From an uncultured bacterium (GTDB taxonomy: Bacteria > Planctomycetota > GCA-002687715), in assembly GCA_902826835.1 (NCBI GenBank), contig CADEGH010000005.1, positions 26,545 to 90,544 on the forward strand: a stretch of 64,000 nt of DNA, read 5' to 3'. Below are positions 40,567 to 50,910 of the stretch, in pieces (within the stretch, counting starts at the first letter, position 1; each line of letters starts with the position of its first letter). The position numbers and the translations under genes were made by a program. Below the pieces are notes generated by a model that saw only the letters and a program-made list of their open reading frames with translations, was not told the DNA's origin and ran no database searches.

Positions 40567-42095
40567 GCTATTTGGGTTGGCCGATCGGGGTAGGCGTCGC
40601 GATCTTCCTCGCGGCGGCCGGCGTGGTCACCGCGGCGCACTTCTTGAAAGTGCACTCGAAGCCAGTGGCCGTGCCGACTCTGCTCTTTTGGCGGGAGCTT
40701 CGGGACATCCGGCAAGCGCGCACGCTCGGAAATCGCTTTCAGCACTGGAAGACCTGGGCGATGTGGTTGCTCCTTGCGGCCTTGGTCGCGATCGCGGTGG
40801 TGCAGCCTTCCCGTGAGGCTTCGGTGCGGCATCGAGTGTTGGTGGTCGATCTGGGTTCGGGGGCGATGGCCCGTCATGCGTCGGAGCGCACGGTGGCTCG
40901 GGCTCGGCAAGACGAAGCGAAGGCTTTGCTCGCGGCCTGGCCCCTCGCGGATCGGCAGGCCCTGGTCCTCGCACGCGGCCAGGATGTCCAACTGTTCGGA
41001 TACGAGGCCTCGAGGAAGGACCAACTGGCCGCGATAGACCTTGCGACGGCGGCCAGCACCTCGACAAATCTCGCGCAACTGCTCGCGCTCGTCTCGGCCC
41101 TTCGCCCGGCGGCGGGGTCCTTCGAAGGAGTGGTGTGGACCGATCGGCCGGCGTGGGCTTCGGCGTGCGAGACCTTTGGATTGGCGGTGCGTCGGTTGGG
41201 GCATGGGGCCGACGATGGAGGCATCATCGATGCTCGTTTCGAACCCCCGACTCTCAAGGTGCTCCTCGCGGGTCACGAGCGACGACTGCACGTCGGGCAA
41301 GGACCGGATGAGCTGGCGGTGGTGGCGATCGGCGGCACTGGAGATCCGCAGTGGGTCTCGATCGAGCTTCCGCAACTGAATCTCGCGACGCGCTTGGATC
41401 TGCGACTCGAACCGGCGGACCAAGGCCCGGAGAACGACGCGTGGACCGTCGATCTCGCTCCACTCATCCGCGCGCGCGTGCGGATCGACGAGAGCTGCCC
41501 TCCTTGGCTCCGGTCGCTCCTGGAGGCGGCTCCACGCCTGGAGCTTGCTCCCCTGACGGAGACCACGGCTCGCCTCCTCCGCGTGGTCGACGGGCCGACC
41601 TTCGAGACTAGGTCCGGGGCTTCGAGCTCGGACACGAGGGCGACATTCTCATTGAACACCGGTTCCGAGCTTCTTCTGAACGGAGCCCGGCTCGCCGAGT
41701 CCGAGGCGAGCGTGGGCGACCCCGCCTTCGTGGAGGGTCTGTGGGATGAGCTCGAACGGGGACTCGGGCTTTCGGCCGAGCCCATTCGCGTGCCGCAGGG
41801 GACGGAGGTGGTTTGGTCGGAGGCGCCGTCCACGAACGTCGAGCGTGGAGCACGCTCCGAAACCAGCCGACTCGGCGCTCGACACTGGGACTCTGCGCCC
41901 TCGACCACTCGACCAGCCGGAGCCGATTCGCGAGTGGTTGCTACCAACGTCGGGCCGTTTGCCGCGGCCTCGCCGGTCCCCTCGGAGGGGCCGCGCTCGG
42001 GGTGGGGTTGGTCACTTGCGGAATGGGCGATCTTGGGCGTGATCCTCATCCTCTTGGTGGATTCCGGGTTGCATCGGCAGGGGAGAGTGCCATGA
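40563..42095 (+). CDS. BatA-like membrane protein
   Basis: A 510-residue protein from ATG 40563 (ATGA overlap). The N-terminus has two helices around SKPVAVPTLLFWRELRDIRQARTLGNRFQHWKTWAMWLLLAALVAIAVVQPS, the BatA N-terminal pattern. A VWA-like fold without a metal site follows (VLVVDLGSGAMARH, where DxSxS is lost). A Ser/Ala-rich linker and a last helix (LAEWAILGVILILLVDSGLH) close the protein. Loss of the metal site suggests a structural role. It overlaps the giant gene downstream by four bases. Confidence 0.8.
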   Translation: MSYLGWPIGVGVAIFLAAAGVVTAAHFLKVHSKPVAVPTLLFWRELRDIRQARTLGNRFQHWKTWAMWLLLAALVAIAVVQPSREASVRHRVLVVDLGSGAMARHASERTVARARQDEAKALLAAWPLADRQALVLARGQDVQLFGYEASRKDQLAAIDLATAASTSTNLAQLLALVSALRPAAGSFEGVVWTDRPAWASACETFGLAVRRLGHGADDGGIIDARFEPPTLKVLLAGHERRLHVGQGPDELAVVAIGGTGDPQWVSIELPQLNLATRLDLRLEPADQGPENDAWTVDLAPLIRARVRIDESCPPWLRSLLEAAPRLELAPLTETTARLLRVVDGPTFETRSGASSSDTRATFSLNTGSELLLNGARLAESEASVGDPAFVEGLWDELERGLGLSAEPIRVPQGTEVVWSEAPSTNVERGARSETSRLGARHWDSAPSTTRPAGADSRVVATNVGPFAAASPVPSEGPRSGWGWSLAEWAILGVILILLVDSGLHRQGRVP

Positions 42096-45000
42096 GCTTT
42101 CTGCGACCGGAGGCCTTATTGTGGCTATTGGCGCTGATCCCCTGGTGGTGGTGGGAGTCCACCCGCGCTCCCAAGTCCGGGCGGCGTTGGCCAGTGGTGA
42201 CTTTGCGAGGCGTAGCTTTGCTCCTCGCCGGTTTGGCGCTGGCGCGGCCGATCCTCGCGGGGACCGCCGACGCTCATTGGACTTTGGTCATCGAGGCGGC
42301 GCTCGATGAGACCGAAGCGGCGGAGCGGCATCAGGCTTACCGGGACGTGCTCGCCGAACTGACCGACTCCGACGAGATCTCGGTGATTTTGGCGGGTGCG
42401 TCCAGCCGAGTTCTCACGGGCCCGAGCGTGGACCCGCGCGAACTTGCGGCCGGCGCTCTGGTCGATGCCAGGGCTCTCGCACCGGATCTCGGATCCGCCC
42501 TGAACCTCGCGCTCGTTTCCCGCTCGGCTTCGGATCGGGCCTCCGTAGTCGTGATTCCCTCGGCGCGAGAATCGACCGGCGTACCCGAATCGGCGGCGGC
42601 TCTCGCCCACTCTCGGGGCGTGCCGATTCATCTACGAGCGAGTCGGAGCGCGCCGCCCCGGAACGGGATCGTGGTCCCGAGTTGGCCGGTGCAGGTGGTC
42701 GCAGGATCCACCGAGTCGATTCCGATCGATGTGTTTCTCGCCGACTCGGCGTCGCGGGCTCGCCTCGATTGCGACTCGCGCGGCCGGGTGCAGTCCTTCG
42801 CGCTCCCGGGGAGCGGCCGGCAAAAGGTGGAGCTCGAGTGGGTGGGTGATCCGGGGGTTCTCTCATCCACTCTGTCCCTGTGGGTGAATGATGAAGCCAC
42901 TCCGGCCTGGCAGTCGGAATTCTCGACCATGGTCCTGCCCGCTCCCACGCTGGCCTTGGTCACCGAAGCCAAGGACGAAGCTGCCCTCGCGTCCGTGCGG
43001 GATCTGCTCTCGCCGAGCTTTCGAATCGAACCTCGTCTCGCCGCCGAGCTGGAACGGCCGGGGGCGTTGGACGGCACGGCTGGCGCCATTCTGAGCGATG
43101 TCCCGGCGGCCGCGCTGTCCTCGTCAGCGGAGTCTTCTCTCCTCTCCCGGGTGAAGGATGGCTACCCTCTGTTCGTAGCCGGCGGGCCGCGCAGCTTCGG
43201 TCCGGGCGGGTATCTCGGAACCGATCTCGAGGCCGCGCTCCCTCTGCGCTCGCGGCAGCGCGAAGAGCGTCGGGATCCCAGCGCCACCCTCGTGATCGTG
43301 ATCGACACCTCCGGCTCGATGATGGGCCAGCGCATCGACCTCGCGAAGGAAGTAGCGCGTTTGGCGTTGCAGCGCCTGAAGCCCCACGACAAGGCCGGCA
43401 TCGTGGAGTTCCACGGTGCCAAGCGGTGGGCGGCGCCGATTCAGCCGGCCGCGAACGCGGTCGAGATCCAGCGGGCCCTCAACCGACTCACCGCGGGTGG
43501 CGGCACCGTGATTTATCCGGCGATGGAAGAGGCCTACTACGCGATGCTGAATGTGCGCACGCGGACGCGGCATCTTTTGGTCGTCACGGACGGCGGCGTC
43601 GAAGAGGGCGATTTCGAAGGACTCGTCCGCAAGATGGCCGAACACGGCATGACCGTGTCCACGGTGTTGGTCGGGGAGTCCTCCGGCCACAGTGATTTCC
43701 TCGTCTCGCTGGCGCAGTGGGGCAAAGGGCGCAACTACCACGCACCCGATCGCTTCCGACTTCCCGAGGTGCTGGTGAAACAACCGGAGACCGCGCTGTT
43801 GTCCCCGATCCGGACCGAGTCGATTTCCCTCTTGCCCGGAGCCTCTGCGGACCGCCGGCGCAACTTGCTCCCGAAAGCCGCCCTGGAGGGTCGGTTGGAG
43901 ATGGAGGCGCGACCCACCGCCGAAGTCCTTTGGAAGACTCCGTCCGAGGAGCCAGTGTTGGCCCGCTGGCACCACGGGCTCGGACCGGTGGTGGCTTACG
44001 CGAGCCAACTCGCGGGGCCTTGGAGTCGAGCGCTGGCGCAGGATCCCGAGTACGCGCGCGCGCTGTGCGCGCTGCTTCGAGCCGGGATTGCGGTCGATCC
44101 GACTCCACTGCGCATCGTAGGCGGACTCGATCGGGAAGTCCTGGGAATCTCGCTCCAAGGCGAGGCCCCGAGTGCCACGCTCTCGGTGGAGATCGTGGAC
44201 GGGCGCGGTGGGACACAGACGGCACTGTGGAGCGGCGCGTCCACGCGGTCCCTGTCTGAATCCTGGAGGGCGCTGTTCTATCCGCTGCCAGTGGGACCGG
44301 TGAAGATCGAGGTCCGAGATTCGACCGGCCGAGTCCGGTCGGAAGGGGCGGGGCTCGTGAACCCGCCCGCGGTGATTCCGCGCGCGGCCCGAACCACGGA
44401 TCTCTGGGAGAGACTCGCTCGGAAATCCGGTGGTACCGCGGGCGGAGAGCGCCTGCCGCCGGGCGAACGGGGAGGGCGAACGTCGGTGGAAATTTGGCCC
44501 TATCTCATGCTCTTGTGTCTGGCAGTGAGCCTGACCCAGGTCGTCGTGCGCCGCTTGCCGTCGCTCCTCCTGATTCTGTTGTGCTTCGTCGCTCCGACTC
44601 TGGCGCAGGAAACGTCGACGCTCCCTCTCGCCGACCAGGAAAGAGCCCTCCGAGCCCTCGTGAGTTCCGATGATGAGGCCACGAAAACGCTCTGGAAGGA
44701 ACTCCGAGCGCGAAACGGGGAGGCAAAGGCCCTGACCGATTTTCTCGAGCGGAAGATTGCCGAGCAGAAATTGGGATTCCCCGCGCGACGTCAGTTGGCC
44801 TTCGTGCTGGCGGCCGAAGGCCGGTCGAAAGAGGCGTTTGCCACCCTCGGGAAGGCGGCGGCGGAACCTCAGGTGACACCCGAGGAGGCGCTGTTCGCGG
44901 GTCGCATCGCGGAAGCCGCTCTGGATAGCCCCGAGGCGGAACGCTGGTACGAGCGCTGCCTCGCCGCGGGCGCGACGGGCGACGTCGCCCACCTGGCGCG

Positions 45001-48000
45001 TCGCCGCCTCTTTGCATTGTTGGCCGACCGCGGGGATCGCAGCCAGGCCGAGGCGCACCTGACGAAGCTCGTCGAAGGCGCGGGCACGCCGGACGAGCAG
45101 TTCACGGAGGCGCTGCTTGGATCTCTCTACGGCTTGGTTGGGCCACTCTTGGCCCTTCCGCTCCCGACCGGCGAAGAGGAATCCGACTACCGAGCCACCA
45201 TGCTGCGAGCCCAACTGGCGCTCCAAGCCGGCAGGTCCGACCTGGCAGAAGCGGCGCTCCTCTCTGCCACCACGAAGGTTCCCCGCGAGCGGGAGCGGCG
45301 GTACGTCGAAGAACGACAGGTAGCCCTCCACCGCGGTCAAGGCACCCTTTCCGCGCTCGCGGAGCGGTGGTTGGCGGAGGCGGCATCCCATCCGGAGCGA
45401 GACGAGGCCCTCGTGTCCGTGCTGCGCGAACTCAAGCGACCGAAGGAGGCGTTGGATCTCCTGGTGGGTCGCCGGGGTCAGGTGCAGCGCCAGGGTGAAC
45501 GCGCGAGCTTGGATTTGGAACGAGAAATCATCGCCCTCGGCATGGAGTCGGGGCAGGGCGAACTCGTCATCCAGCTCTATCGGAGCCTCATCGAACAAAA
45601 CCCGAGCGCGGCCGGCCGACGATCGGGACTCGCCCTTGCACTGCTCTTGCGCGGAGAACGCCCCGCCGCCGAAGGGGTGTTTCGCGAGCGAATTCCCGCC
45701 GCGACTCCAAAGGAGCTCTTGCGGCTGGCGCAGGCGGCGGCCGAGGTCAGCCTGGAGGCAGTGGCCACCGAGTGCGCCGAAGCGGCGGCAAAGTCTCCGG
45801 AGGAGTCTTTTCGCGCCGCGCTGTTCCTGGTGCTGCAGGACCAACGACGGGGCATGGACGAGGAAGCGATTGCCAGACTCAAGGAGCTGGAGGCCACTCC
45901 GGATCTTGCACCGGAGCAGCAGCTCCAATTGGGCGATGCCTACGAGCGTTTGAAGCGCGAAGACAGTGCGGTGCGCATTCTCGAAGCGCTGCGCGCCAAG
46001 ACGGGCGCCGAAGACTTGACGATGCGCCTCGCTTGGCTGCTCGAGCGGAAAGGTGAGCCCGAACGGGCGCTCGAGCTTTGGCTGGAATTGTGGCGTACCA
46101 CCGAGGTCGCGGCGCGGGTGAGCCAGGCGGAGTCTCGGATTTTGGCTCTCGGGGTGAAGAAGGGTCGACTGGCCGACTTGGCCATCGATCTCGAAGCCAA
46201 ACTCGATCGGGGTGAAGGCACGCCGCGGGAGTTCGCGTTCCTCGTGAAGATCTACGCCAACGCCCGCGATCCGGTCGCCGCGGTCGAAATCCTGAACCGG
46301 CACTCCGACCGGATCGGCAATGGCCTGATTGAAACCATCGAGATGATTGCCCACGTCTTGCAGCAAGCCGACGACTATCCCGGGTACGAGCGGGCGTTGT
46401 GGGATCTCCAGCAACTCGTGCCCGATCAAGCCGTTGATTACCAGCAGCAATTGGCGCTGGGCGCCCTGGAGCGGGGGAAAGGGCGCGAAGTCAAGGCGGC
46501 GCTCGACGACCTGAGGACGATGAGTCCGGACAACCCGCAGATCGAGGAGTTTGCGGCCGGTTGTCTCGCGCTCGTGGAACTGCATGACGAGGGTGCGAGG
46601 GCGTACGCTCGGGTGCTCGCCCGCCATCCGGAGCGCGCGGAGGCCTTCCTCTTGCTCGGAAATTGTCTGAGGGACGCCGGGCGCACCCCCGAAGCGATTG
46701 GCCTCTACCTCCAGCTCCTGGACGAGGCGCCGCGGGACGATGTCTTCACCATCGCGGTGGACGGACTCTTGAACTTGCAGGCCGAACCCGGGGCCCTGCG
46801 CATGGCAAGGCGGCGGACTCTCGAACGATTGGCGGCGGATCCGGCGCGGGGCTTTTATTACGAGTTGACGGCGGATCTGTCGTCGGAGCTACGGGACCAG
46901 GCGCTCGAGCGCAAAGTCACCGAGCTGTTTGTCGTCGTTGCCGGAGAGCGGCGGAGCGCCACGCTGCGGGAGCTCATGGATCTGGCGGCGGATCAAGGCC
47001 GCGGTGCGGACCTCATTGCCCACGGCCAGAGTTTGCTCGCACTCGGCGAGGAGGTCCCACCGGAGGTTTTCCTTCGCCTCGGGGAGGCTCTTGTCGCGCA
47101 GGGTGACCTGCTCGGCGCGGAGCGCGCCTTCTCCCGCCTCCGCGCCGAAAACGACTTTGTCGGACTGCAAAAGCGCATCGCCCAGGTCTACGAAGGGATG
47201 GGTTATTGGGCGGAATCGGCGCGTCTGTTGCGCCAAGCGCTGATTGCGCGCCCGACCGATGTCGAACTCTTGATCGACGCTGCGCGCTGCGGGGAAATTG
47301 CCGGCGAGACGGAGCGATCGGCCCGGGACTACGAACAGGCAATGGACTTATTGCTCCAAGGCTCGCGCAGCCGGACGGAGGAAAAACTCGACACGAAGCC
47401 CGAGCGAGGGCGCAAGATCAGACTCAGCGGCGGCGTGGTGTACTGGGTTGGTCGGGGCGGCGGGGCGTCTCGCCAGTTGGATTCGTTTGCCAGGCTCTCT
47501 CCGGGCCTGATCCCGCATGTGCGCGGCCTAGCCACTCCGGCCCGACGCGATGCGCTCCAAGCGGCCGTCCTGAGCGAGGTCGCGATGTTGACCGAGACGG
47601 GAGGCTTGGAGGAAAAACTCGCGGCCCATCCTCGGCTCGAGCGGCTGGTCGATCATGCGCGCGACCTCGCAGTGGCTTTGGACCTCCCGGCGGAAGCGGT
47701 CGCCCTCGAGACCCGCGTGCTCGAGGGTTTTCCGAAGGACGAGGACCGCCGCAAGGGCACGGTCGCGTGGCTGCGCGAGCAGGGGTACCCGGCCCAGGCC
47801 TCCGAGTTGGTGTCAGCCTGGAAGCTGAAATTGGACGGAGAGGATCAAGACGCTCCGTCGGTCACCGAGATCCGATCCTCGGGGGAACGGTTGGAGGCGT
47901 GGTTGGCGAAACCGATCGCGCCGGGCGCCGCCGGGCAGGTCGCGCTGCCGCTCCTGATGCTGGGGGACAAGGACATTGCGTCCCGGGTGCTCGATCGAGT

Positions 48001-50755
48001 CGATCGGCAGGATGGTGCCGATGTCGAAGACTTGGCGCTCTGCCTCCGCTTGGCCCACTTGACCGGCGACACTCGCCGAGTGGCCCAATTCTGGTCGAGG
48101 ATCGTCGCAAGCAGTTGCGAAGACGTCCGGCCCTACCAGGCCTCGGGAATCGCGCAGTTGTTGATCGGATTGCTGCCACTCGCCCCGCCGGGGAGTGATG
48201 TGGAACTCCAAGCGCATCTTCGCCGGATGGCCACGAACGATTCCTCCGCCGCGATCCTGCTCGCGGCCGTCCAAAGAGGTCTCGGTGAGTCCTCGCACCT
48301 GAGACTCACCGATATCGAGGGGGCGCTCGAAAAATCGAAGCAGGTATTCGAGTTGGTGCACCTGTTCGAGGTCATTGATCCAGCGGATCGCGCCGCCTTC
48401 ATCGACCTGATGATGCAAAAGAGCGACCGCATCTTTCCTTACAACTGCCTGCAAATCGTGGAGGCGGTCGGCGAAAAGAGCACGCCGGAAATCGACCTGC
48501 GCGTGAAGGACCTGATCGCGAACGCGTTTGGCAAGACCAAGCGCGACGAAGTGGAGGAGATCCGCTACTTCATCGCGCAGGTGCTGACCGCGAGCCTGCC
48601 CGAGGGTCGGCGGCGCTTCATCCTCCAGAGCATGCCCGACAAAGGTGGGGTCGGACCCCTGCGGGAGTTGGCGGAGGCGGTGTTGATGGCGCGTTGCGGT
48701 GAACTCGAGGGCGCGGAAGAGCGAGTGCTCCGCCACATCGACCTCTTGTTCGCGCCGGTCAAAGACGACTACGCGACCGACCAAGTGCGGCGAATTCTGA
48801 GTGCGGAGTCGGCGCTGCAGCCCGTGCTCGAACGGATCCTCGAGGCGAGATGGGCCTCGGGCAACCGCGATGTCGCCCTCGCGGTCTGGCGGGCGCGCGT
48901 GAAGTCACGGGGGCTCCAGTTCGAAGCAGCGCTCGAGACTCTCCAGGCGATTCCGTCTGATCCGGCGAGTGACGACGAACTCCAGGAGATCTACCAAGAG
49001 GTCTACGAGAGCCTCGGTCGGGCTTCCGAGTTGGCGCAGTTGAGCGCCAAGTCGGCCGCCAAGGCGACGAGCGAGGACTCGTGGACGTGGATCCGACTCG
49101 CGCACGCTCATTTTCAAGCGCAAGACCTCGGAGCCGCCCGCGATGCGCTGAAGCGAGCGGGCTCCCAAGTGGATCTCGGATTCGAACTCGGACTCGCAAC
49201 CCTCCTCGGCGACCAGCCGACGATCGACCGGGCGCTCCGTCGTGCGATCTATGCCCTGAGGGGAGGGGATAGATGGCACTCCCGCTCCGGACCGCTGAAG
49301 CTCGAAGGCATCGGACTCGAGCGCCCGATTCGTGAGACTCGAAACGGGGACTACGTGTCCGCTTTGGACATCGACTCGAGCGAGGATTTTGGCGTCGGGG
49401 AGGACGATCAGGATTCTGAGGAGAGCCGGAGCCTCGAATCGATGGTGGGCGAGCAGAAGTTCGCCGAGTCCAGTCTGTTGACCCTGATCCAATCGGAGGA
49501 CCGGCGGAGTGGGCGGGTCGAGTCTGAAGCGGCGAGAGTGTGGGCGCGGTGCGTGCTGCGCGGTCCTGGCGCGGCGGCGGCGTTCGAAAACCTCGATCGA
49601 GCCCTGGCGTCCCCGCCCGGGAATCGAGAAGCCCAAATTCTCATGCGTGCGATGGTGCTCGATTCGAAGCTCTCGAAACTCCCGGAGTTCCGCACTCGCG
49701 GCGGCAAGATCTTGGCGCAGGTGGCATCGGACAGCGAACTGGTGCGGCATTCGGCAGTGCGGCTATGGGAGTGCGCCCAGGACCTGGGTGAAACGGAGTT
49801 CGCCTCACGACTTGTTCAATGGGGCGAACTCCTCACGCGTGGCACGTCGGCGTGGCTCCTATGGGAGGAGCGCCGAATCCGCGCACTCGCCCTGGATCGG
49901 CGCGCTGATGCGTGGAAGGAGTCGTTGGGAGCGGTGTCCAAGTCCGAGATCCAGCCGGACGGCGTGCCGTTCGCGCTCGCCTTGGCCCGAAAATGGGCTT
50001 CTCTCGGCGAGCGAGAGAAGGCTCGAGAGCTACGCGACCGGGCTCGTGACGCGCTCACCCGCGATCCGCAGACACGACCCGAAGACCTAAGGAGGTTCGA
50101 GTTCCAGCGATTCCAAGCCGCGGTGACGGAAGGGGACCTCGATTCCGCGCGTGTCGCCGCGGCGACGTTGCGCGCGCTCGCCAAGGAAGCCGCCTCGGAG
50201 TGGCACCAAAATCTCGCGGAAGTGCTTCCCACGAAGCTGCCGCCGGGGGTGACCGCGCCAGCGCTCTTTGATTTGCTCCTTTCGGAGTTGAAGCTGCGGG
50301 AGGATTTGTCGCTGTCGACCAGGGAACAATGGAGCCTCTCCTTGGCCGAGTGGATGGCCCGTCGCGGAGATCCGAAAGCGGCGCTGGCATTCTTCGAGAG
50401 CGAACCGTCGCTTCAGTCGAAGCGTGCGACGACCCGCCACCTCAAGGCCGACCTGCTCAAGGCGGCGGGGAGACTCCCGGAATCCCGGGCTCTCGAGGAA
50501 ACCCTGCTGGCCGAGGGGGCGCTGCATCCGACTCGCTACGAGCGTGTGCTCTCCGACTTGGTGACGCGCGACCGAGCGGCCGGATTGACCGCCGCCCAGA
50601 GGCTTGCCCGGAGTACCGATGACCCCGCAGTCTTGGACTGGGCGATCGAAGCGGCGCGGGCGGCCGGTCAGGTGGATGAGGCGCAGAGACTTCTTGATCG
50701 CCTGGCCGTCCGCGCCCCGGATCACCCACGACTGAAGGCAGCCGCGCCACGGTGA
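42092..50755 (+). CDS. Giant BatA/VWA-TPR fusion protein (2,887 residues)
   Basis: An uninterrupted frame of 2,887 residues from ATG 42092. Residues 1-50 hold two helices (LLWLLALIPWWWW and TLRGVALLLAGLALARPIL). Residues 60-380 are beta-rich. A VWA domain with intact metal site DTSGS (405-409) occupies about 400-590. At about 800-840 a membrane helix (YLMLLCLAVSLTQVVV) runs into a signal-peptide-like segment (LPSLLLILLCFVAPTLAQ). From there to the end are some 2,000 residues of helical repeats of TPR type, such as RRLFALLADRGDRSQAEAHLTKLV. In most bacteria the VWA (BatA/BatB) and TPR (BatC/BatE) parts are separate genes; here they look fused at an internal signal sequence. The TPR part should lie outside the cytoplasm as a scaffold. 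Confidence 0.85.
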   Translation: MSFLRPEALLWLLALIPWWWWESTRAPKSGRRWPVVTLRGVALLLAGLALARPILAGTADAHWTLVIEAALDETEAAERHQAYRDVLAELTDSDEISVILAGASSRVLTGPSVDPRELAAGALVDARALAPDLGSALNLALVSRSASDRASVVVIPSARESTGVPESAAALAHSRGVPIHLRASRSAPPRNGIVVPSWPVQVVAGSTESIPIDVFLADSASRARLDCDSRGRVQSFALPGSGRQKVELEWVGDPGVLSSTLSLWVNDEATPAWQSEFSTMVLPAPTLALVTEAKDEAALASVRDLLSPSFRIEPRLAAELERPGALDGTAGAILSDVPAAALSSSAESSLLSRVKDGYPLFVAGGPRSFGPGGYLGTDLEAALPLRSRQREERRDPSATLVIVIDTSGSMMGQRIDLAKEVARLALQRLKPHDKAGIVEFHGAKRWAAPIQPAANAVEIQRALNRLTAGGGTVIYPAMEEAYYAMLNVRTRTRHLLVVTDGGVEEGDFEGLVRKMAEHGMTVSTVLVGESSGHSDFLVSLAQWGKGRNYHAPDRFRLPEVLVKQPETALLSPIRTESISLLPGASADRRRNLLPKAALEGRLEMEARPTAEVLWKTPSEEPVLARWHHGLGPVVAYASQLAGPWSRALAQDPEYARALCALLRAGIAVDPTPLRIVGGLDREVLGISLQGEAPSATLSVEIVDGRGGTQTALWSGASTRSLSESWRALFYPLPVGPVKIEVRDSTGRVRSEGAGLVNPPAVIPRAARTTDLWERLARKSGGTAGGERLPPGERGGRTSVEIWPYLMLLCLAVSLTQVVVRRLPSLLLILLCFVAPTLAQETSTLPLADQERALRALVSSDDEATKTLWKELRARNGEAKALTDFLERKIAEQKLGFPARRQLAFVLAAEGRSKEAFATLGKAAAEPQVTPEEALFAGRIAEAALDSPEAERWYERCLAAGATGDVAHLARRRLFALLADRGDRSQAEAHLTKLVEGAGTPDEQFTEALLGSLYGLVGPLLALPLPTGEEESDYRATMLRAQLALQAGRSDLAEAALLSATTKVPRERERRYVEERQVALHRGQGTLSALAERWLAEAASHPERDEALVSVLRELKRPKEALDLLVGRRGQVQRQGERASLDLEREIIALGMESGQGELVIQLYRSLIEQNPSAAGRRSGLALALLLRGERPAAEGVFRERIPAATPKELLRLAQAAAEVSLEAVATECAEAAAKSPEESFRAALFLVLQDQRRGMDEEAIARLKELEATPDLAPEQQLQLGDAYERLKREDSAVRILEALRAKTGAEDLTMRLAWLLERKGEPERALELWLELWRTTEVAARVSQAESRILALGVKKGRLADLAIDLEAKLDRGEGTPREFAFLVKIYANARDPVAAVEILNRHSDRIGNGLIETIEMIAHVLQQADDYPGYERALWDLQQLVPDQAVDYQQQLALGALERGKGREVKAALDDLRTMSPDNPQIEEFAAGCLALVELHDEGARAYARVLARHPERAEAFLLLGNCLRDAGRTPEAIGLYLQLLDEAPRDDVFTIAVDGLLNLQAEPGALRMARRRTLERLAADPARGFYYELTADLSSELRDQALERKVTELFVVVAGERRSATLRELMDLAADQGRGADLIAHGQSLLALGEEVPPEVFLRLGEALVAQGDLLGAERAFSRLRAENDFVGLQKRIAQVYEGMGYWAESARLLRQALIARPTDVELLIDAARCGEIAGETERSARDYEQAMDLLLQGSRSRTEEKLDTKPERGRKIRLSGGVVYWVGRGGGASRQLDSFARLSPGLIPHVRGLATPARRDALQAAVLSEVAMLTETGGLEEKLAAHPRLERLVDHARDLAVALDLPAEAVALETRVLEGFPKDEDRRKGTVAWLREQGYPAQASELVSAWKLKLDGEDQDAPSVTEIRSSGERLEAWLAKPIAPGAAGQVALPLLMLGDKDIASRVLDRVDRQDGADVEDLALCLRLAHLTGDTRRVAQFWSRIVASSCEDVRPYQASGIAQLLIGLLPLAPPGSDVELQAHLRRMATNDSSAAILLAAVQRGLGESSHLRLTDIEGALEKSKQVFELVHLFEVIDPADRAAFIDLMMQKSDRIFPYNCLQIVEAVGEKSTPEIDLRVKDLIANAFGKTKRDEVEEIRYFIAQVLTASLPEGRRRFILQSMPDKGGVGPLRELAEAVLMARCGELEGAEERVLRHIDLLFAPVKDDYATDQVRRILSAESALQPVLERILEARWASGNRDVALAVWRARVKSRGLQFEAALETLQAIPSDPASDDELQEIYQEVYESLGRASELAQLSAKSAAKATSEDSWTWIRLAHAHFQAQDLGAARDALKRAGSQVDLGFELGLATLLGDQPTIDRALRRAIYALRGGDRWHSRSGPLKLEGIGLERPIRETRNGDYVSALDIDSSEDFGVGEDDQDSEESRSLESMVGEQKFAESSLLTLIQSEDRRSGRVESEAARVWARCVLRGPGAAAAFENLDRALASPPGNREAQILMRAMVLDSKLSKLPEFRTRGGKILAQVASDSELVRHSAVRLWECAQDLGETEFASRLVQWGELLTRGTSAWLLWEERRIRALALDRRADAWKESLGAVSKSEIQPDGVPFALALARKWASLGEREKARELRDRARDALTRDPQTRPEDLRRFEFQRFQAAVTEGDLDSARVAAATLRALAKEAASEWHQNLAEVLPTKLPPGVTAPALFDLLLSELKLREDLSLSTREQWSLSLAEWMARRGDPKAALAFFESEPSLQSKRATTRHLKADLLKAAGRLPESRALEETLLAEGALHPTRYERVLSDLVTRDRAAGLTAAQRLARSTDDPAVLDWAIEAARAAGQVDEAQRLLDRLAVRAPDHPRLKAAAPR

Positions 50756-50895
50756 TCCGGAATCGGCGTGCTTTTGGCTCGGACTCGGCAGGTGCTGCGG
50801 CGCGAGGCACTTTCGGGAGTTGCCACTTTCGACCCTGACCGTCGGACTCGTGACGATCCCGTGACCAGCCAGGGTCCTCCCTTGCAGTAGATTGA

Positions 50896-50909
50896 AGGAG
50901 GAGACTCCT
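50896..50909 (+). promoter_or_regulatory. Hairpin covering the ribosome binding site of the response regulator gene
   Basis: AGGAG and CTCCT pair across a GAGA loop, which is of the stable GNRA type. The AGGAG is the ribosome binding site of the TTG-started gene at 50911. Folding would hide it, so translation may be regulated or kept low. Confidence 0.45.
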
Positions 50910-50910
50910 C

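Noticed and set aside
43124-46627. A 1,167-codon open frame on the minus strand inside the giant VWA-TPR gene
   Set aside because: It is antisense to a frame with clear VWA and TPR motifs, has an Arg/His/Gln-rich composition and no domain. High GC keeps reverse frames open.
34852-50755. MoxR/VWA cluster as a phage-defence system
   Set aside because: Gene content (DUF58, BatA-like, TPR, DUF4175-like) fits the envelope-associated Bat type. No nuclease, protease effector or mobile-element context is seen.
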